Assembly (NCBI RefSeq): GCF_017168145.1
Contig: NZ_JADQTL010000009.1
Location: 186,001 to 250,000 of the forward strand
Length of the DNA: 64,000 bases
Reading direction: 5' to 3'
Source: Anaerovorax sp. IOR16
GTDB taxonomy: Bacteria > Bacillota > Clostridia > Peptostreptococcales > Anaerovoracaceae
Below the pieces are notes generated by a model, which saw only the letters and a list, made by a program, of their open reading frames with translations, was not told the DNA's origin and ran no database searches. Below, in pieces: positions 24,316 through 33,569 of this stretch. Every line of letters begins with the position of its first letter. Positions within the stretch are counted from its first letter, which is position 1. The translations under genes were made by a program, and so were the position numbers.

Positions 24316-25541
24316 TCATCTACCATCCTTTTACGTTTTTTTCTTCGGTTATATTTCATCCAATTTTTTGTCGCAAACAAGGCTAAGATGGTTACGACCG
24401 GAGCAAAACCCCACGAAAGAAAGCTTCCTTTGCTTGCAAGTACTTCTGTCCAAAGTTGATCCATTCTTAGATTTGTTTCATCGGATAAATTAATAAACTG
24501 TTCGGATTGCTCTAAAATCTCCATTGATGGATAAATGATTTCATTGTTTTGAATTTCCTCATCTAATAAATCGAAAGCTGCTAGATTTGGGCTGGAATAG
24601 CCAATGTATTCGATGTTATCCGCAGCCACTTTCGGTTCATTTAAAAAATTGATGTACATTTCAGCGGCTTCTTGATTGTCGCTGTTCGCTGGAATGCAAA
24701 CAGCATCCACAAAGAGATTGGTACCTTCCTTTGGAAATGCTACGGCAAGATCCTCGTTTGATTCCATCATTGAAATGGCATCTCCGGCATAGTAAGGTGC
24801 AATCATAGCTTCATTTGCTTCCATTTTGTCAAAAATTTGATCCATGACATACGATTGTACAAAAGGTTTCTGTTCTTTTAAAAGGTCAGTAGCTTCACGC
24901 AATTCTTTTGGATCTTCACTGTTGAGAGAATATCCGAGTGCCTTTAGTGCAATTCCAAAGGCATCTCTGGAATTACTGAACATCAATATTTCATTTTTAT
25001 ATCGTTCATCCCATAAAACTTGCCAGCTTTCTATGGGTTCTTTTATTTTATTTTTGTTATAAATGATAACGACCGTTCCCCAAGTATAAGGAATCGAATA
25101 AACGTTTCCCGGGTCGTAGCTGTTATCATGAAATAATGGATTAATATAGGATGCATTTGGAATGTTTTCATGATTCAGTGGCGCCAGCATGTTTTCTTTC
25201 ATCATACGTGCAATCATATAATCCGACGGAAAAATAACATCGTAATTTGATCCGCCGCTTTTCATCTTTGCATAAAGCTCTTCGTTGGTTGCATAATTCG
25301 TATAGTTAACTTTGATATCGGTTAGTTTTGTAAATTCTTCATTTACATTCATTAATCCGTCACCACCGTTGCATATATACTCTCCCCAGTTATAAACGCT
25401 GATAGATATACCTTTTCCTTGAAAGCGTTCATAATAGTTTTGATCCTTCGGCTCAAAGGCATAAGCAGGAGTTAGAGTCGAGGAAAGAAGAATTACGGTT
25501 ATGGCTGCCCAGCAAAAAAATAGTCGAAAATTTTGTTTCAT
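24312..25541 (-). CDS. potD: Spermidine/putrescine-binding protein PotD, C-terminally anchored
   Basis: A 409-aa extracytoplasmic solute-binding protein of the PotD/PotF type (ISVYNWGEYI, DVIFPSDYMIARM, PYTWGTVVIIYNK, EAMIAPYYAGDAI). The signal peptide lacks a lipobox cysteine and would be cut near AYA. Instead, a C-terminal hydrophobic helix (FLSWGFAPVVTILALFA) followed by a basic tail (RRKKRKR) should hold it in the membrane. It overlaps potC and alkD by 4 bp each. Confidence 0.88.
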   Translation of the reverse strand: MKQNFRLFFCWAAITVILLSSTLTPAYAFEPKDQNYYERFQGKGISISVYNWGEYICNGGDGLMNVNEEFTKLTDIKVNYTNYATNEELYAKMKSGGSNYDVIFPSDYMIARMMKENMLAPLNHENIPNASYINPLFHDNSYDPGNVYSIPYTWGTVVIIYNKNKIKEPIESWQVLWDERYKNEILMFSNSRDAFGIALKALGYSLNSEDPKELREATDLLKEQKPFVQSYVMDQIFDKMEANEAMIAPYYAGDAISMMESNEDLAVAFPKEGTNLFVDAVCIPANSDNQEAAEMYINFLNEPKVAADNIEYIGYSSPNLAAFDLLDEEIQNNEIIYPSMEILEQSEQFINLSDETNLRMDQLWTEVLASKGSFLSWGFAPVVTILALFATKNWMKYNRRKKRKRMVDE

Positions 25542-26338
25542 CGCAGTGCATCCTCCTTCTTTCGTAATTCTTTTTCTCTTCGCACATCATTAATATTTAC
25601 CAAAATAAGAACTAGCAGTACAACAATAAAAATGATGGCAGATAAGGCATTGATTTCAGGACTTACACGTTTTCTCGTCATAGAATAGATGAGAATCGGC
25701 AGAGTCTGGAATTTATCCCCGCTTACAAAATAACTAATGTTAAAATCGTCCAAAGAGAATGTAAATGCCATTAGAAAGCCCGTTACAATACCTGGCATAA
25801 TTTCAGGAAGGGTCACCTTCATGAAAGCCTGTAAAGGGGTACATCCAAGGTCCATTGCAGCTTCAAACAGGTAATGATCCATTTGACGAAGCTTTGGCAT
25901 GACACTCAGTATGACATATGGCAAATTAAAAGTTATGTGAGCCAGTATTAAGGTTATGAGACCAAATTTAATCCCCATTAAGACAAATAATAGCATAAGG
26001 GATACACCCATAACAATTTCTGGATTAATCACCGGTAAATAAGTGATATTCATTATTGCAGTACGTGAGCGCTTCCTCATATTATGAATACCAATGGCTG
26101 CCGCAGTACCTAAAACGGTAGCTATTACGGACGCTATAACTGCAACGAGCAGTGTCGTCATAAAAGCATTTAATATAGCATCGTTATGAAATAATTTTTC
26201 ATACCATCGTAAGCTGAATCCTGTCCAATGTCCTCGACTTTTACTCTGATTAAAGGAATATAAAATCAACACAAAAATTGGTGCATAGAGAAAGGTAAGC
26301 ACAAGACCGATGTAGCTTCTTGAAAGCCATTTACTCAT
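25538..26338 (-). CDS. potC: Polyamine ABC transporter permease PotC
   Basis: A 266-aa permease with six predicted helices and the binding-protein-dependent EAA loop (EAAMDLGCTPLQAFMKVTLP), the contact site for PotA. It starts inside the end of potB (4-bp overlap), as usual for potABCD operons. It would form the channel with PotB. Confidence 0.92.
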   Translation of the reverse strand: MSKWLSRSYIGLVLTFLYAPIFVLILYSFNQSKSRGHWTGFSLRWYEKLFHNDAILNAFMTTLLVAVIASVIATVLGTAAAIGIHNMRKRSRTAIMNITYLPVINPEIVMGVSLMLLFVLMGIKFGLITLILAHITFNLPYVILSVMPKLRQMDHYLFEAAMDLGCTPLQAFMKVTLPEIMPGIVTGFLMAFTFSLDDFNISYFVSGDKFQTLPILIYSMTRKRVSPEINALSAIIFIVVLLVLILVNINDVRREKELRKKEDALR

Positions 26339-27150
26339 AGCAGCATACCCTCCTTTTCTTCAACCCCTTCAAACATATTGGTCAATGCCATACAGATTAA
26401 GATAATGACCATTAGTACCATGGAAAGGGCAGAACCTAAGTTTGGATTATAGGCATTACCTAAAAATTGCATTTCAATCAAATCACCAATTAACATGTTG
26501 GAGCCGCCTCCAAGCATGCGAGAAATAACAAAGGTAGAAACTGCAGGGACGAAAACCATAGTTACTCCTGTGGTGACACCGGGCATACTAAGGGGTATAA
26601 TAACATTTTTTAAAACTTGGATGGAATTGCAACCCAAGTCTTGTGCTGCTTCAATCAGAGAATGGTCAATTTTTGTCATGACAGAGTATAGCGGCAAAAT
26701 CATAAATGGAAGGTAGTTATACACCATACCCAAAACTACAGCTCCTGATGTATTAATCATTTCAAAGGGTCCAAGACCAAAGAGACCAAAAAATCGATTG
26801 ATTAGACCGTTGTTCTCCAGTAAAGTCATCCAAGCATACGTACGAAGTAAAAAATTCATCCACATAGGGAGCATAATCAGTAATATGAGTGTTCTTTGAT
26901 GATTGGCACTTTTTCTGGAAAAATTGTAAGCCAATGGATAAGCTAAAATAAGGCAAATCACCGTTGCAATAATCGCCAGCCAAATAGAGTTAAAAATGAC
27001 TGGAGAATAAGCGAGAGAAGCCCTATAATTTTCTAAGCTGAAATTTCCCAAACGATCGGTTACAGAAAAATAAGCAACCAAGCCCAGAGGAATAATAATA
27101 AATAATGCCATCCATAAGAGATATGGGGAGGCAGTCGCTTTTACTTTCAT
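26335..27150 (-). CDS. potB: Polyamine ABC transporter permease PotB
   Basis: A 271-aa permease with six predicted helices and an EAA loop ([20 protein letters not shown]). Overlap with potA (4 bp) upstream and potC downstream implies translational coupling. Sequence features such as [13 protein letters not shown] match PotB rather than PotC. Confidence 0.92.
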   Translation of the reverse strand: MKVKATASPYLLWMALFIIIPLGLVAYFSVTDRLGNFSLENYRASLAYSPVIFNSIWLAIIATVICLILAYPLAYNFSRKSANHQRTLILLIMLPMWMNFLLRTYAWMTLLENNGLINRFFGLFGLGPFEMINTSGAVVLGMVYNYLPFMILPLYSVMTKIDHSLIEAAQDLGCNSIQVLKNVIIPLSMPGVTTGVTMVFVPAVSTFVISRMLGGGSNMLIGDLIEMQFLGNAYNPNLGSALSMVLMVIILICMALTNMFEGVEEKEGMLL

Positions 27151-28226
27151 GCTTCTTCCTCCTGTTTTGAATCCCCCTCAGGAGGCATCTTATGCATAAT
27201 ATGTATATCTTCCGGAACAACAGACATACCAATGCTTGTCCCAACTTCGTATTTTTGAGTGGTATGAATCATAAAGGATAGGTCATCATGTTTTGCGATG
27301 ATTTCCCAATGAACGCCCTTGAAGATAATCGAATCCACAATGGCACTGAATTGTCCCTGTTCTGATGCGCTGATTTTCCAGTCTTCTGGACGAATGACAA
27401 CATCCACAGCTTCTTTTTTTGCAAAACCAAAGTCAACACACTCTAATTTTTTTCCTGCGAATTCAACCAAATAATCTTCATGCATGATTCCATCTAAGAT
27501 ATTGCTTTCACCAATAAAATCAGCAACGAAAGCATTCACTGGCTCGTTATAAATATCGGTTGGTGATCCGATTTGAAGAATGTTACCATCTTTCATAACA
27601 ATGACACGATCGGACATCGTAAGCGCTTCCTCTTGATCATGCGTGACATAAATAAATGTAATGTTAAGCCGCTGCTGAATACGTTTGAGTTCTATTTGCA
27701 TTTCCTTACGCAGCTTTAGATCTAAAGCACCCAAAGGCTCGTCTAAAAGCAATACACGAGGATGGTTAACCAGAGCCCTTGCAATTGCAACACGCTGCTG
27801 TTGTCCACCGGATAGCTGTGTTACTTTACGTAACTCAAAGCCCTTTAGATTGACCAAAGCGAGCATTTCTTTAACCAATGCTTTTCGTTCGCTTTCTGGT
27901 AACTTTTTGTTGATTTTTAGACCGAATTCGATGTTTTCGTAGACATTCAAGTGTGGAAAGAGTGCATATCTTTGAAATACAGTATTGATATGCCTTTTGT
28001 ATGGTGGTACACCATTCAGTCTTACGCCATCAAAAAAAACGTCACCCTGGTCCGGATCAATAAAGCCTCCAATGATACGAAGCGTGGTTGTTTTTCCACA
28101 CCCGGAAGGACCCAGAAGTGTAACGAATTCCTTATCATTAATGTCGAGGTTAATCCCATTTAGGATTTTTTCACCATCGAATTCAACAGAAATATTTTTT
28201 AGACTAATTAAAGTATTTTTGTGCAT
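27147..28226 (-). CDS. potA: Polyamine ABC transporter ATPase PotA
   Basis: A 359-aa ATPase energising the PotBC channel. Walker [10 protein letters not shown], signature [10 protein letters not shown], Walker [13 protein letters not shown] and the switch His (THDQEEAL) are present, followed by a C-terminal TOBE-type regulatory domain ([11 protein letters not shown]). I use ATG 28226; the ATG at 28235 lies within the GGGGG site and leaves no spacing. First gene of the operon, behind a ~170-nt structured leader. Confidence 0.92.
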   Translation of the reverse strand: MHKNTLISLKNISVEFDGEKILNGINLDINDKEFVTLLGPSGCGKTTTLRIIGGFIDPDQGDVFFDGVRLNGVPPYKRHINTVFQRYALFPHLNVYENIEFGLKINKKLPESERKALVKEMLALVNLKGFELRKVTQLSGGQQQRVAIARALVNHPRVLLLDEPLGALDLKLRKEMQIELKRIQQRLNITFIYVTHDQEEALTMSDRVIVMKDGNILQIGSPTDIYNEPVNAFVADFIGESNILDGIMHEDYLVEFAGKKLECVDFGFAKKEAVDVVIRPEDWKISASEQGQFSAIVDSIIFKGVHWEIIAKHDDLSFMIHTTQKYEVGTSIGMSVVPEDIHIMHKMPPEGDSKQEEEA

Positions 28227-28401
28227 TTTATGCATCCCCCTTTGCGGATTTAGTCATGCAGGACACTACCTCCTGCGTGGCCACAGTTGCTTTTGATATC
28301 ACTCCCCCGCAAAAGGTTTTTGACCGCACCTACGGGTTTTCTATGGTACGGATTAAGGTGATACATACGCAGCTGTAAAATGGCTAGATGCTAGTTAAAG
28401 C
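28227..28401 (-). promoter_or_regulatory. Long structured 5' leader of potA
   Basis: Between the predicted transcription start (~28402) and potA lies about 170 nt with several hairpins on the minus strand: CTAGCATCTAG, CCGTACC...GGTGCGG and GCAGGA...TCCTGC. The rest of the 270-bp gap to 28505 holds the promoter and a terminator. No known riboswitch class is evident; polyamine-responsive RNA is possible but speculative. Confidence 0.4.
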
Positions 28402-28408
28402 AAGGTAA

Positions 28409-28437
28409 AATATATCGAGAAACGCGAAAAATGTCAA
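28409..28437 (-). promoter_or_regulatory. Promoter of the pot operon
   Basis: Minus strand TTGACA (28437-28432) and TATATT (28414-28409) with a 17-bp spacer, close to the sigma-A consensus. Confidence 0.75.
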
Positions 28438-28452
28438 TAGATTTTCATAAAT

Positions 28453-28500
28453 AAAAAAAAAGAGGCAGTTAACCCAGCTCAAACTGGCTTTGCTGCCTCT
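28453..28500 (-). terminator. Terminator of the permease operon
   Basis: AGAGGCAG pairs with CTGCCTCT (28461-28468 / 28493-28500), with an inner CCAG/CTGG pairing, and eight T follow on the minus strand. Confidence 0.85.
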
Positions 28501-28505
28501 GTATG

Positions 28506-28964
28506 TTATAGTTCTTTTGCGGCACGGCGCACGGTATCCATTCCACTGATCAATGCATCGAGCTGATCGTTGAGTAACGTTAAATCATCACCATGAACAT
28601 TGTGATTTAGAAACAATTCTTCCATGCGGTCTGTAATGGTACAAACTTTTTCCGTTACACCAAGAAATGTTTGAAAATTACTGCTTCCAGTCGCATTTCT
28701 AAATTTATTCACATCTTTTGTTATATAATCTACAATTTCTCTTTCATCGGCAAATTTACCCTGAGGAATTGGATATGGTTTCACACGCTGCAAATAATAC
28801 TTTTCTTTATGCGTGATATTATAAATATAAGATATCGTTAAGGTATCCGTTAATTCAAATTCTACAAAATACATAACACTGCAGATTTCTTTTATTTTTG
28901 TTGCACCCAATTGTCTTAAGCTTACTTCAATTAAATCGCCTTCAATTGTATTACGATTCATCAT
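28506..28964 (-). CDS. Hypothetical protein, 152 aa
   Basis: A soluble protein I do not recognise. It starts MMNRNTIEGDLIEVSLRQLG, has a mixed strand-rich first half with many aromatic residues (YYLQRVKPYPIPQGKF) and an alpha-helical second half (VTEKVCTITDRMEELF, LLNDQLDALISGMDTV). It lies 36 bp after an anion permease gene and shares its terminator, so a cytoplasmic partner or regulator of that permease is possible. Confidence 0.6.
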   Translation of the reverse strand: MMNRNTIEGDLIEVSLRQLGATKIKEICSVMYFVEFELTDTLTISYIYNITHKEKYYLQRVKPYPIPQGKFADEREIVDYITKDVNKFRNATGSSNFQTFLGVTEKVCTITDRMEELFLNHNVHGDDLTLLNDQLDALISGMDTVRRAAKEL

Positions 28965-29000
28965 TCCACTCCCTTTCTGGATTATAACAGAGAACGATTA

Positions 29001-30269
29001 TTAAACAAAGCGCACTACCAAATAAATAGTAGCAAGCAGCACGGATAGAATCATCATGGGGTATCCGATTTTGAGATATTGAACAAAGGTAATCGGGTAT
29101 CCATGCTTGTTACTGATGCCAGATAGCACAACATTTGCAGAAGCGCCGATCAAGGTACCATTTCCACCGAGACATGCACCTAATGAGATCGCCCACCAAA
29201 GAGGCATAACATCAAGACCGCTTTGCTCCATGGTAAGAATTAATGGAATCAAGGTGGCAACAAAAGGAATGTTATCTAAGATGGAAGATAGTATAGCAGA
29301 AATCCAAAGAAGGACTAACATGGTCATAACCAAGTGGCCTTCCGTCACATCCATTAGAAGGTGTGCTAGCTTATCGATGATTCCTACTTCAACCATACCA
29401 CCAACTACGATGAATAGTCCAGTAAAAAATAATATGGTGGACCATTCTACATTTGCAATGATTTCATCGACATCTTGTTTTCCAATGATAAGAATAATAG
29501 AAGCAGCAGTTAATGCAATGATGGAAGATTCAATTTCCAAAGCGCTGTGAAAAAGAAAGCCAAGTGCAACGAATGCGGTCATAATAAGACTTTTTCTCAT
29601 AAGAGAGGCATCCTTAACTGATTTTTTTTCATCCAATTTCAGAACTTCTTCCATTGCAGAATCATCAACAATTAGTTTTTTTCCATAAATAAAATAGATA
29701 CAAACAATTGTAATGGATAAAATTACAATAATACCCGGACCTAAATTTACAACAAAGTCCATGAAACTTAAATGTGCAGCACTTCCAATCATAATATTTG
29801 GAGGGTCACCAATTAAAGTAGCGGTACCTCCGATATTTGATGATATGATTTGCGTCATTAAAAACGGTACCGGATTAATTCGAAGCATACGAGTAATGGC
29901 GATCGTCATAGGTCCAATTAATAGAACCGTTGTTACATTATCTAAAAAAGCAGATAATATAGCAGTTAAAATCATGAAAAACATCATAATTTTCCAAGGG
30001 TCACCTTTTGCCAATTTTGCTGCTTTAATTGCAACATATTCAAAAAGACCCGAATTTCTTACAACAGCTACAAAAAGCATCATACCGATTAAGACTCCGA
30101 TTGTATTAAAGTCGATGTATGAAATGCATGTATCAATAGTCAACACTCTTAATAGTACTAATAATACAGAGCCGGCTACAGCGGCTACAGCACGATGTAC
30201 TTTTTCAGACATGATTGCGACGATTACCACAAAAAATATGATAACTGCGATAAATTGCTGTGATATCAT
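29001..30269 (-). CDS. ArsB/NhaD-type ion permease (SLC13-like)
   Basis: A 422-aa transporter of the ArsB/NhaD (IT) superfamily with about 11 helices. The paired signature loops are visible: SAFLDNVTTVLLIGPMT and GGTATLIGDPPNIMIGS in the first half, SSILDNIPFVATLIPL and GNGTLIGASANVVLSG in the second. Family members move Na+/H+, arsenite or dicarboxylates; substrate cannot be told. Transcribed with the downstream 152-aa gene. Confidence 0.85.
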   Translation of the reverse strand: MISQQFIAVIIFFVVIVAIMSEKVHRAVAAVAGSVLLVLLRVLTIDTCISYIDFNTIGVLIGMMLFVAVVRNSGLFEYVAIKAAKLAKGDPWKIMMFFMILTAILSAFLDNVTTVLLIGPMTIAITRMLRINPVPFLMTQIISSNIGGTATLIGDPPNIMIGSAAHLSFMDFVVNLGPGIIVILSITIVCIYFIYGKKLIVDDSAMEEVLKLDEKKSVKDASLMRKSLIMTAFVALGFLFHSALEIESSIIALTAASIILIIGKQDVDEIIANVEWSTILFFTGLFIVVGGMVEVGIIDKLAHLLMDVTEGHLVMTMLVLLWISAILSSILDNIPFVATLIPLILTMEQSGLDVMPLWWAISLGACLGGNGTLIGASANVVLSGISNKHGYPITFVQYLKIGYPMMILSVLLATIYLVVRFV

Positions 30270-30391
30270 TCTATTACCTCCAAGTAAAAATATTTTTTTG
30301 GGTCTATATTTCGATCTATATATAGTAAAATAAACAGATTAGACCAACTTATACATAATAGACCTTTCTATTCTTAAGTGCAACAAAAAAA

Positions 30392-30422
30392 TTAACTTTT
30401 TAACACGACGGTAAAAAGTTAA
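30392..30422. repeat. 11-bp inverted repeat
   Basis: TTAACTTTTTA (30392-30402) and TAAAAAGTTAA (30412-30422) form a perfect hairpin between the XRE regulator and the permease promoter; it could end the regulator transcript or be an operator. Confidence 0.5.
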
Positions 30423-30463
30423 TCAAATGAGAATTTATATAATATTCAATTAATTTTCTAATG

Positions 30464-30802
30464 TTATTTTGGCTGACGTTCAGATAATAAAACAGCCGTT
30501 TTATAAATATGCTCTTGCTCCTCTACGGTCATGCTTTGCAAATAAGATAGTGTCTTTGTGATCAAGTAATTTTCAGTAGGACAGGAAATTTTGCTTTCAG
30601 AAAAAAATTCCACAGGTGTAAGATGCAAAGCATTCAATATTTTCTCTAGGCTGCCTATCGTAAAATTCCGCTCGCCGCGTTCAATTTTGCCTAAATGAGA
30701 CGGGTTCAATCCTGCTTTATGGGATAATTCTTCAATGCTGTATCCTAAAGCTGTACGAAATTCACGTATTTTAATTCCGATTTGTACTTGTAAATCATCC
30801 AT
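30464..30802 (-). CDS. XRE family transcriptional regulator
   Basis: A 112-aa DNA-binding protein: the HTH spans residues ~7-62 (IREFRTALGYSIEELSHKAGLNPSHLGKIERGER), followed by a short helical tail. ATG 30802 has a TAGGAG site; the longer reading to 30838 lacks one. It may control the permease operon downstream or the divergent unknown gene at 31022. Confidence 0.85.
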   Translation of the reverse strand: MDDLQVQIGIKIREFRTALGYSIEELSHKAGLNPSHLGKIERGERNFTIGSLEKILNALHLTPVEFFSESKISCPTENYLITKTLSYLQSMTVEEQEHIYKTAVLLSERQPK

Positions 30803-31021
30803 GAATAAACTCCTAACACCTGTACTTTCAATTATCATAACTCTTTTTATTTATTGCAACAAAGCCATAAAAGCAATAATAAATAGTCCTTAAAAGTATT
30901 GACATAATATCACAATCGCAATACACTAAAGATATATTTGGTTATAAAGAAATAATAGAGTGATAAATAAAATAAATGTACATTAAAAAATGAAATGAAA
31001 ATCAAAAGTGAGGAGCGTATT

Positions 31022-31507
31022 ATGAAATTACTTGGTGATTGGAAAGGTGTTACATATTTTGAACGAATTCATAATTATATTCCGGATAATCCTTTGATAT
31101 TATGTATTGAAACCGTAGATGAAAAGGGCAATGTGAAAGGGAAAGTAACAGAAATTATTTTCGATGAAAGGGAAGGAAATAGTCTGCAAGAAAATAAAAG
31201 CAATACCTTTCTAGTGAGCGGTCGCTTTGAAACAAAATCAGGAGAGTTATATTTAAAAGAAGTCATTGCATCAGAGAGAGGAAATGAAAAATTATTGGAA
31301 GGAAATTTTGAGATTGTTGCCAAAGTTGATCTGGAAAAAGAAATGATGAGAGGTAAGTTTTATAATTGTCGCTGGAAAGAGAGTGTACAGGTACTAGAGC
31401 TATCAAAATGTCATTTTGAGTCTAGCGAATCTGGTTATTGCATGGGTTTAAAAGCGTTTCCATTGATTGATGCGCTTGCAGATGAAATATGCAATAATGC
31501 CGATTAA
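31022..31507 (+). CDS. Hypothetical protein, 161 aa
   Basis: A soluble, charged, beta-strand-rich protein (MKLLGDWKGVTYFERI... GKVTEIIFDEREG... GKFYNCRWKESV). I do not recognise it. ATG 31022 follows GTGAGGAGCG; an ATG at 30995 has no site. The last 60 bp overlap the convergent Gx transporter gene, and no terminator is visible on this strand until 31985. Confidence 0.6.
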   Translation: MKLLGDWKGVTYFERIHNYIPDNPLILCIETVDEKGNVKGKVTEIIFDEREGNSLQENKSNTFLVSGRFETKSGELYLKEVIASERGNEKLLEGNFEIVAKVDLEKEMMRGKFYNCRWKESVQVLELSKCHFESSESGYCMGLKAFPLIDALADEICNNAD

Positions 31508-31966
31508 AATACCTGTAATCATACCGGAAAAAACAAGTACCGGAAAATAGTAAAAGATTTTTAAGCTTTCAATGAGCAGCGAAGCAGCTATAATTTGCCC
31601 TAGATTATGCGCAACTCCGCCTGCCATACTTACACCAGTAATACTAAACCATCCTGTTTTTTTCAAAGCAAGCATACAAAAAAAACTAAAAACAGCTCCG
31701 GCTAACGAATAAGCAATTGCAAAGACATTCCCAAAAAGGGCGCCAGACAGCAAAACGCGAAGAATGTTAATGGAAAAGGCATAAGATTCCCCGATGGTGT
31801 AAAGTGCTACGACGATTACTACATTTGCAAGCCCTAATTTAATACCAGTATTTCCGAAAGAAAACGGAATTAAAAATTCAATGTAGGAAAAAATAAGCGC
31901 GAGTGATGTTAAAGCTGCACTTATGGATAATTTTTTCGTTTTTGTGTTTAATGTTGTAATAGACAT
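31448..31966 (-). CDS. Gx transporter family membrane protein
   Basis: A 172-aa membrane protein with about five helices, of the Gx transporter/Hpre_diP_synt_I family (COG4769), related to ECF S-components. Blocks: FSYIEFLIPFSFGNTGIKLGLANVVIV and RVLLSGALFGNVFAIAYSLAGA. It pairs with the NusG_II gene upstream, and such pairs recur next to apbE and electron-transfer genes. The substrate may be a flavin or quinone precursor, but that is inference. Confidence 0.8.
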   Translation of the reverse strand: MSITTLNTKTKKLSISAALTSLALIFSYIEFLIPFSFGNTGIKLGLANVVIVVALYTIGESYAFSINILRVLLSGALFGNVFAIAYSLAGAVFSFFCMLALKKTGWFSITGVSMAGGVAHNLGQIIAASLLIESLKIFYYFPVLVFSGMITGILIGIIAYFICKRINQWKRF

Positions 31967-31984
31967 GGATTACCTCAAATAGCC

Positions 31985-32007
31985 GACACCATTTGGTGTC
32001 TTTTTTT
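31985..32007 (+). terminator. Plus-strand terminator between NusG_II and Gx genes
   Basis: GACACCATTTGGTGTC is a perfect palindrome (31985-32000) followed by seven T (32001-32007) on the plus strand only. No plus-strand gene lies nearer than 31022-31507, so it would end an RNA antisense to the Gx gene. Confidence 0.7.
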
Positions 32008-32371
32008 AATACGAAATAGAATCGGTTGTCGTGTTTTTTTCGCCTTCAATGGTCACAATTACATGGTTAGGCAAACATACAATGCTTTGATTTACTTGCT
32101 CAATACGGCCCTGCTCGATACAGACTTTATTTTTACAATCCGATTCTATCATTTTCACTTGTTGATTTAAAATTTGAATTACATTGGTATGTCCGTTTTT
32201 TTTGATCGTTATATCTTGATTTTGTGACAAATCATAGGTACCATAGAGTTCAGAGCCTACTGACACTCTGACAAATTTTGGAGAAACATCGCTTTGGGCA
32301 AGTGCAAAGGATAAAGTAAGACAAAGGATAATCAATGCAATTCCCAAGAAAATGTCGGCTTTTTTAATCAT
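32006..32371 (-). CDS. NusG domain II-containing protein
   Basis: A 121-aa protein: one N-terminal membrane anchor (ADIFLGIALIILCLTLSFAL) followed by an extracytoplasmic NusG_II domain (VRVSVGSELYGTYDLSQNQ, then SDCKNKVCIEQGRI and IVCLPNHVIVTIEG). The two cysteines in CKNKVC and the one in VCLPN are family features. The domain is shared with genes for flavin-based extracytoplasmic redox systems. It is cotranscribed with the Gx transporter and divergent from apbE. Confidence 0.82.
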   Translation of the reverse strand: MIKKADIFLGIALIILCLTLSFALAQSDVSPKFVRVSVGSELYGTYDLSQNQDITIKKNGHTNVIQILNQQVKMIESDCKNKVCIEQGRIEQVNQSIVCLPNHVIVTIEGEKNTTTDSISY

Positions 32372-32413
32372 ATTTTACCACCTAAATATTTATTGAAAGA
32401 ATGCGAGGAACTT

Positions 32414-33430
32414 ATGAAAAAATTACAACGCAGACTATTAGTATGTGTTTTAATACTAATCTTTATTTTATCACAAACAGCGTGTGCAGGGAAAGCCCCT
32501 GTTTCGCAGACGGATTTTCTGTTAAATACAGTATGTACCATCACTTTATATGAGGGTGGGGATGAAGGGCTGATAAAAGAAACCTTTGCTCTTTGCAGAG
32601 AGTATGAAAATCGATTGAGTCGTACTATAGAGGAAAGCGACATTGGTAAAATAAATGCAGCAGGCGGACAAGCGGTTAAAGTGGATGCAACAACGGCAGA
32701 GGTCATAAAAAAAGGGATGGAATATGGAACGATTTCACATGGTCTTTTTGATATTACCTTAGGAAAACTGGCTGAGCTTTGGAATTTCAGCGGAGAAAAT
32801 CCGTCGGTACCGGATGCAGAGGAGATTGATGCTGCATTGCCTCATATTGGTTATCAGCAAATTCATATAAAATCAAATGAAGAAATGATTGAAGTCTTTT
32901 TGGATGACCCGCAGGCGAAACTGGATTTGGGAGGGATTGCAAAAGGATACATTGCAGATAAAGCTGGAGAGTTTCTTAAGGAAAATGGGGTATCGAAAGC
33001 GGTCATTAACCTAGGAGGAAATGTAGTTTGCATTGGAGAAAAGGAAAAGGATGTTCCTTGGAGTATCGGAATTGAAAAACCGTTTGGTGAGAATAATAAT
33101 GGTGAAAAAGAATTGTTAGGTACCGTTGAGATGAAAGACAAATCTATTGTTACTTCTGGCACATACGAACGAAAGTTTATTGAGAATGGAACATTGTTTT
33201 ATCATATATTAGATCCGAAAACCGGGTATCCAATGGAAACTGACTTAGATGGGGTAAGTATCATTGGAGATAAATCGACAGATTGTGATGGACTCTCGAC
33301 AACTTGTTTGATGCTCGGTTTTGAGAAAGGAAAGGCTTTGATTGATTCTATGCCCGAATACGAAGCGATATTTGTTAAGAAGGATGGAACAATCGTAAGT
33401 ACAGATGGCGTGGTTCTAAGAGAAGAATAG
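32414..33430 (+). CDS. apbE: FAD:protein FMN transferase (ApbE), lipoprotein
   Basis: A 338-aa extracytoplasmic enzyme that attaches FMN from FAD to Thr residues in proteins such as RnfG and RnfD. Seen: signal peptide ending SQTAC (likely lipidated), KLDLGGIAKGYIADKAG, AVINLGGNVVCIG and STDCDGLSTTCLMLG (metal and flavin site). ATG 32414 has a GCGAGGAAC site; the longer reading from 32393 is unlikely. It lies near rnfCDGEAB, whose RnfG and RnfD carry the target motifs. Confidence 0.9.
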   Translation: MKKLQRRLLVCVLILIFILSQTACAGKAPVSQTDFLLNTVCTITLYEGGDEGLIKETFALCREYENRLSRTIEESDIGKINAAGGQAVKVDATTAEVIKKGMEYGTISHGLFDITLGKLAELWNFSGENPSVPDAEEIDAALPHIGYQQIHIKSNEEMIEVFLDDPQAKLDLGGIAKGYIADKAGEFLKENGVSKAVINLGGNVVCIGEKEKDVPWSIGIEKPFGENNNGEKELLGTVEMKDKSIVTSGTYERKFIENGTLFYHILDPKTGYPMETDLDGVSIIGDKSTDCDGLSTTCLMLGFEKGKALIDSMPEYEAIFVKKDGTIVSTDGVVLREE

Positions 33431-33486
33431 CGGCCTTAAAAATGATTGTAAAGCATGGATAAATATGAAACATAAGGATATGCAAA

Positions 33487-33515
33487 TTGACAAATGAGCA
33501 TATGTTCAATATAAT
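33487..33515 (+). promoter_or_regulatory. Consensus promoter with a palindrome in the spacer, mrp gene
   Basis: TTGACA (33487-33492) and TATAAT (33510-33515) with a 17-bp spacer, a perfect consensus. The spacer contains TGAGCATATGTTCA, a near-perfect palindrome similar in form to ArsR/SmtB-type operators. Confidence 0.75.
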
Positions 33516-33569
33516 AGTAATTGTGATTCTTTATGCAAAAGAAAGCATTTTAAAATATGGAGGATAAAA

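Noticed and set aside
28227-28401. potA leader as guanidine, SAM, cobalamin or PreQ1 riboswitch
   Set aside because: None of the conserved cores of these classes could be found in it.
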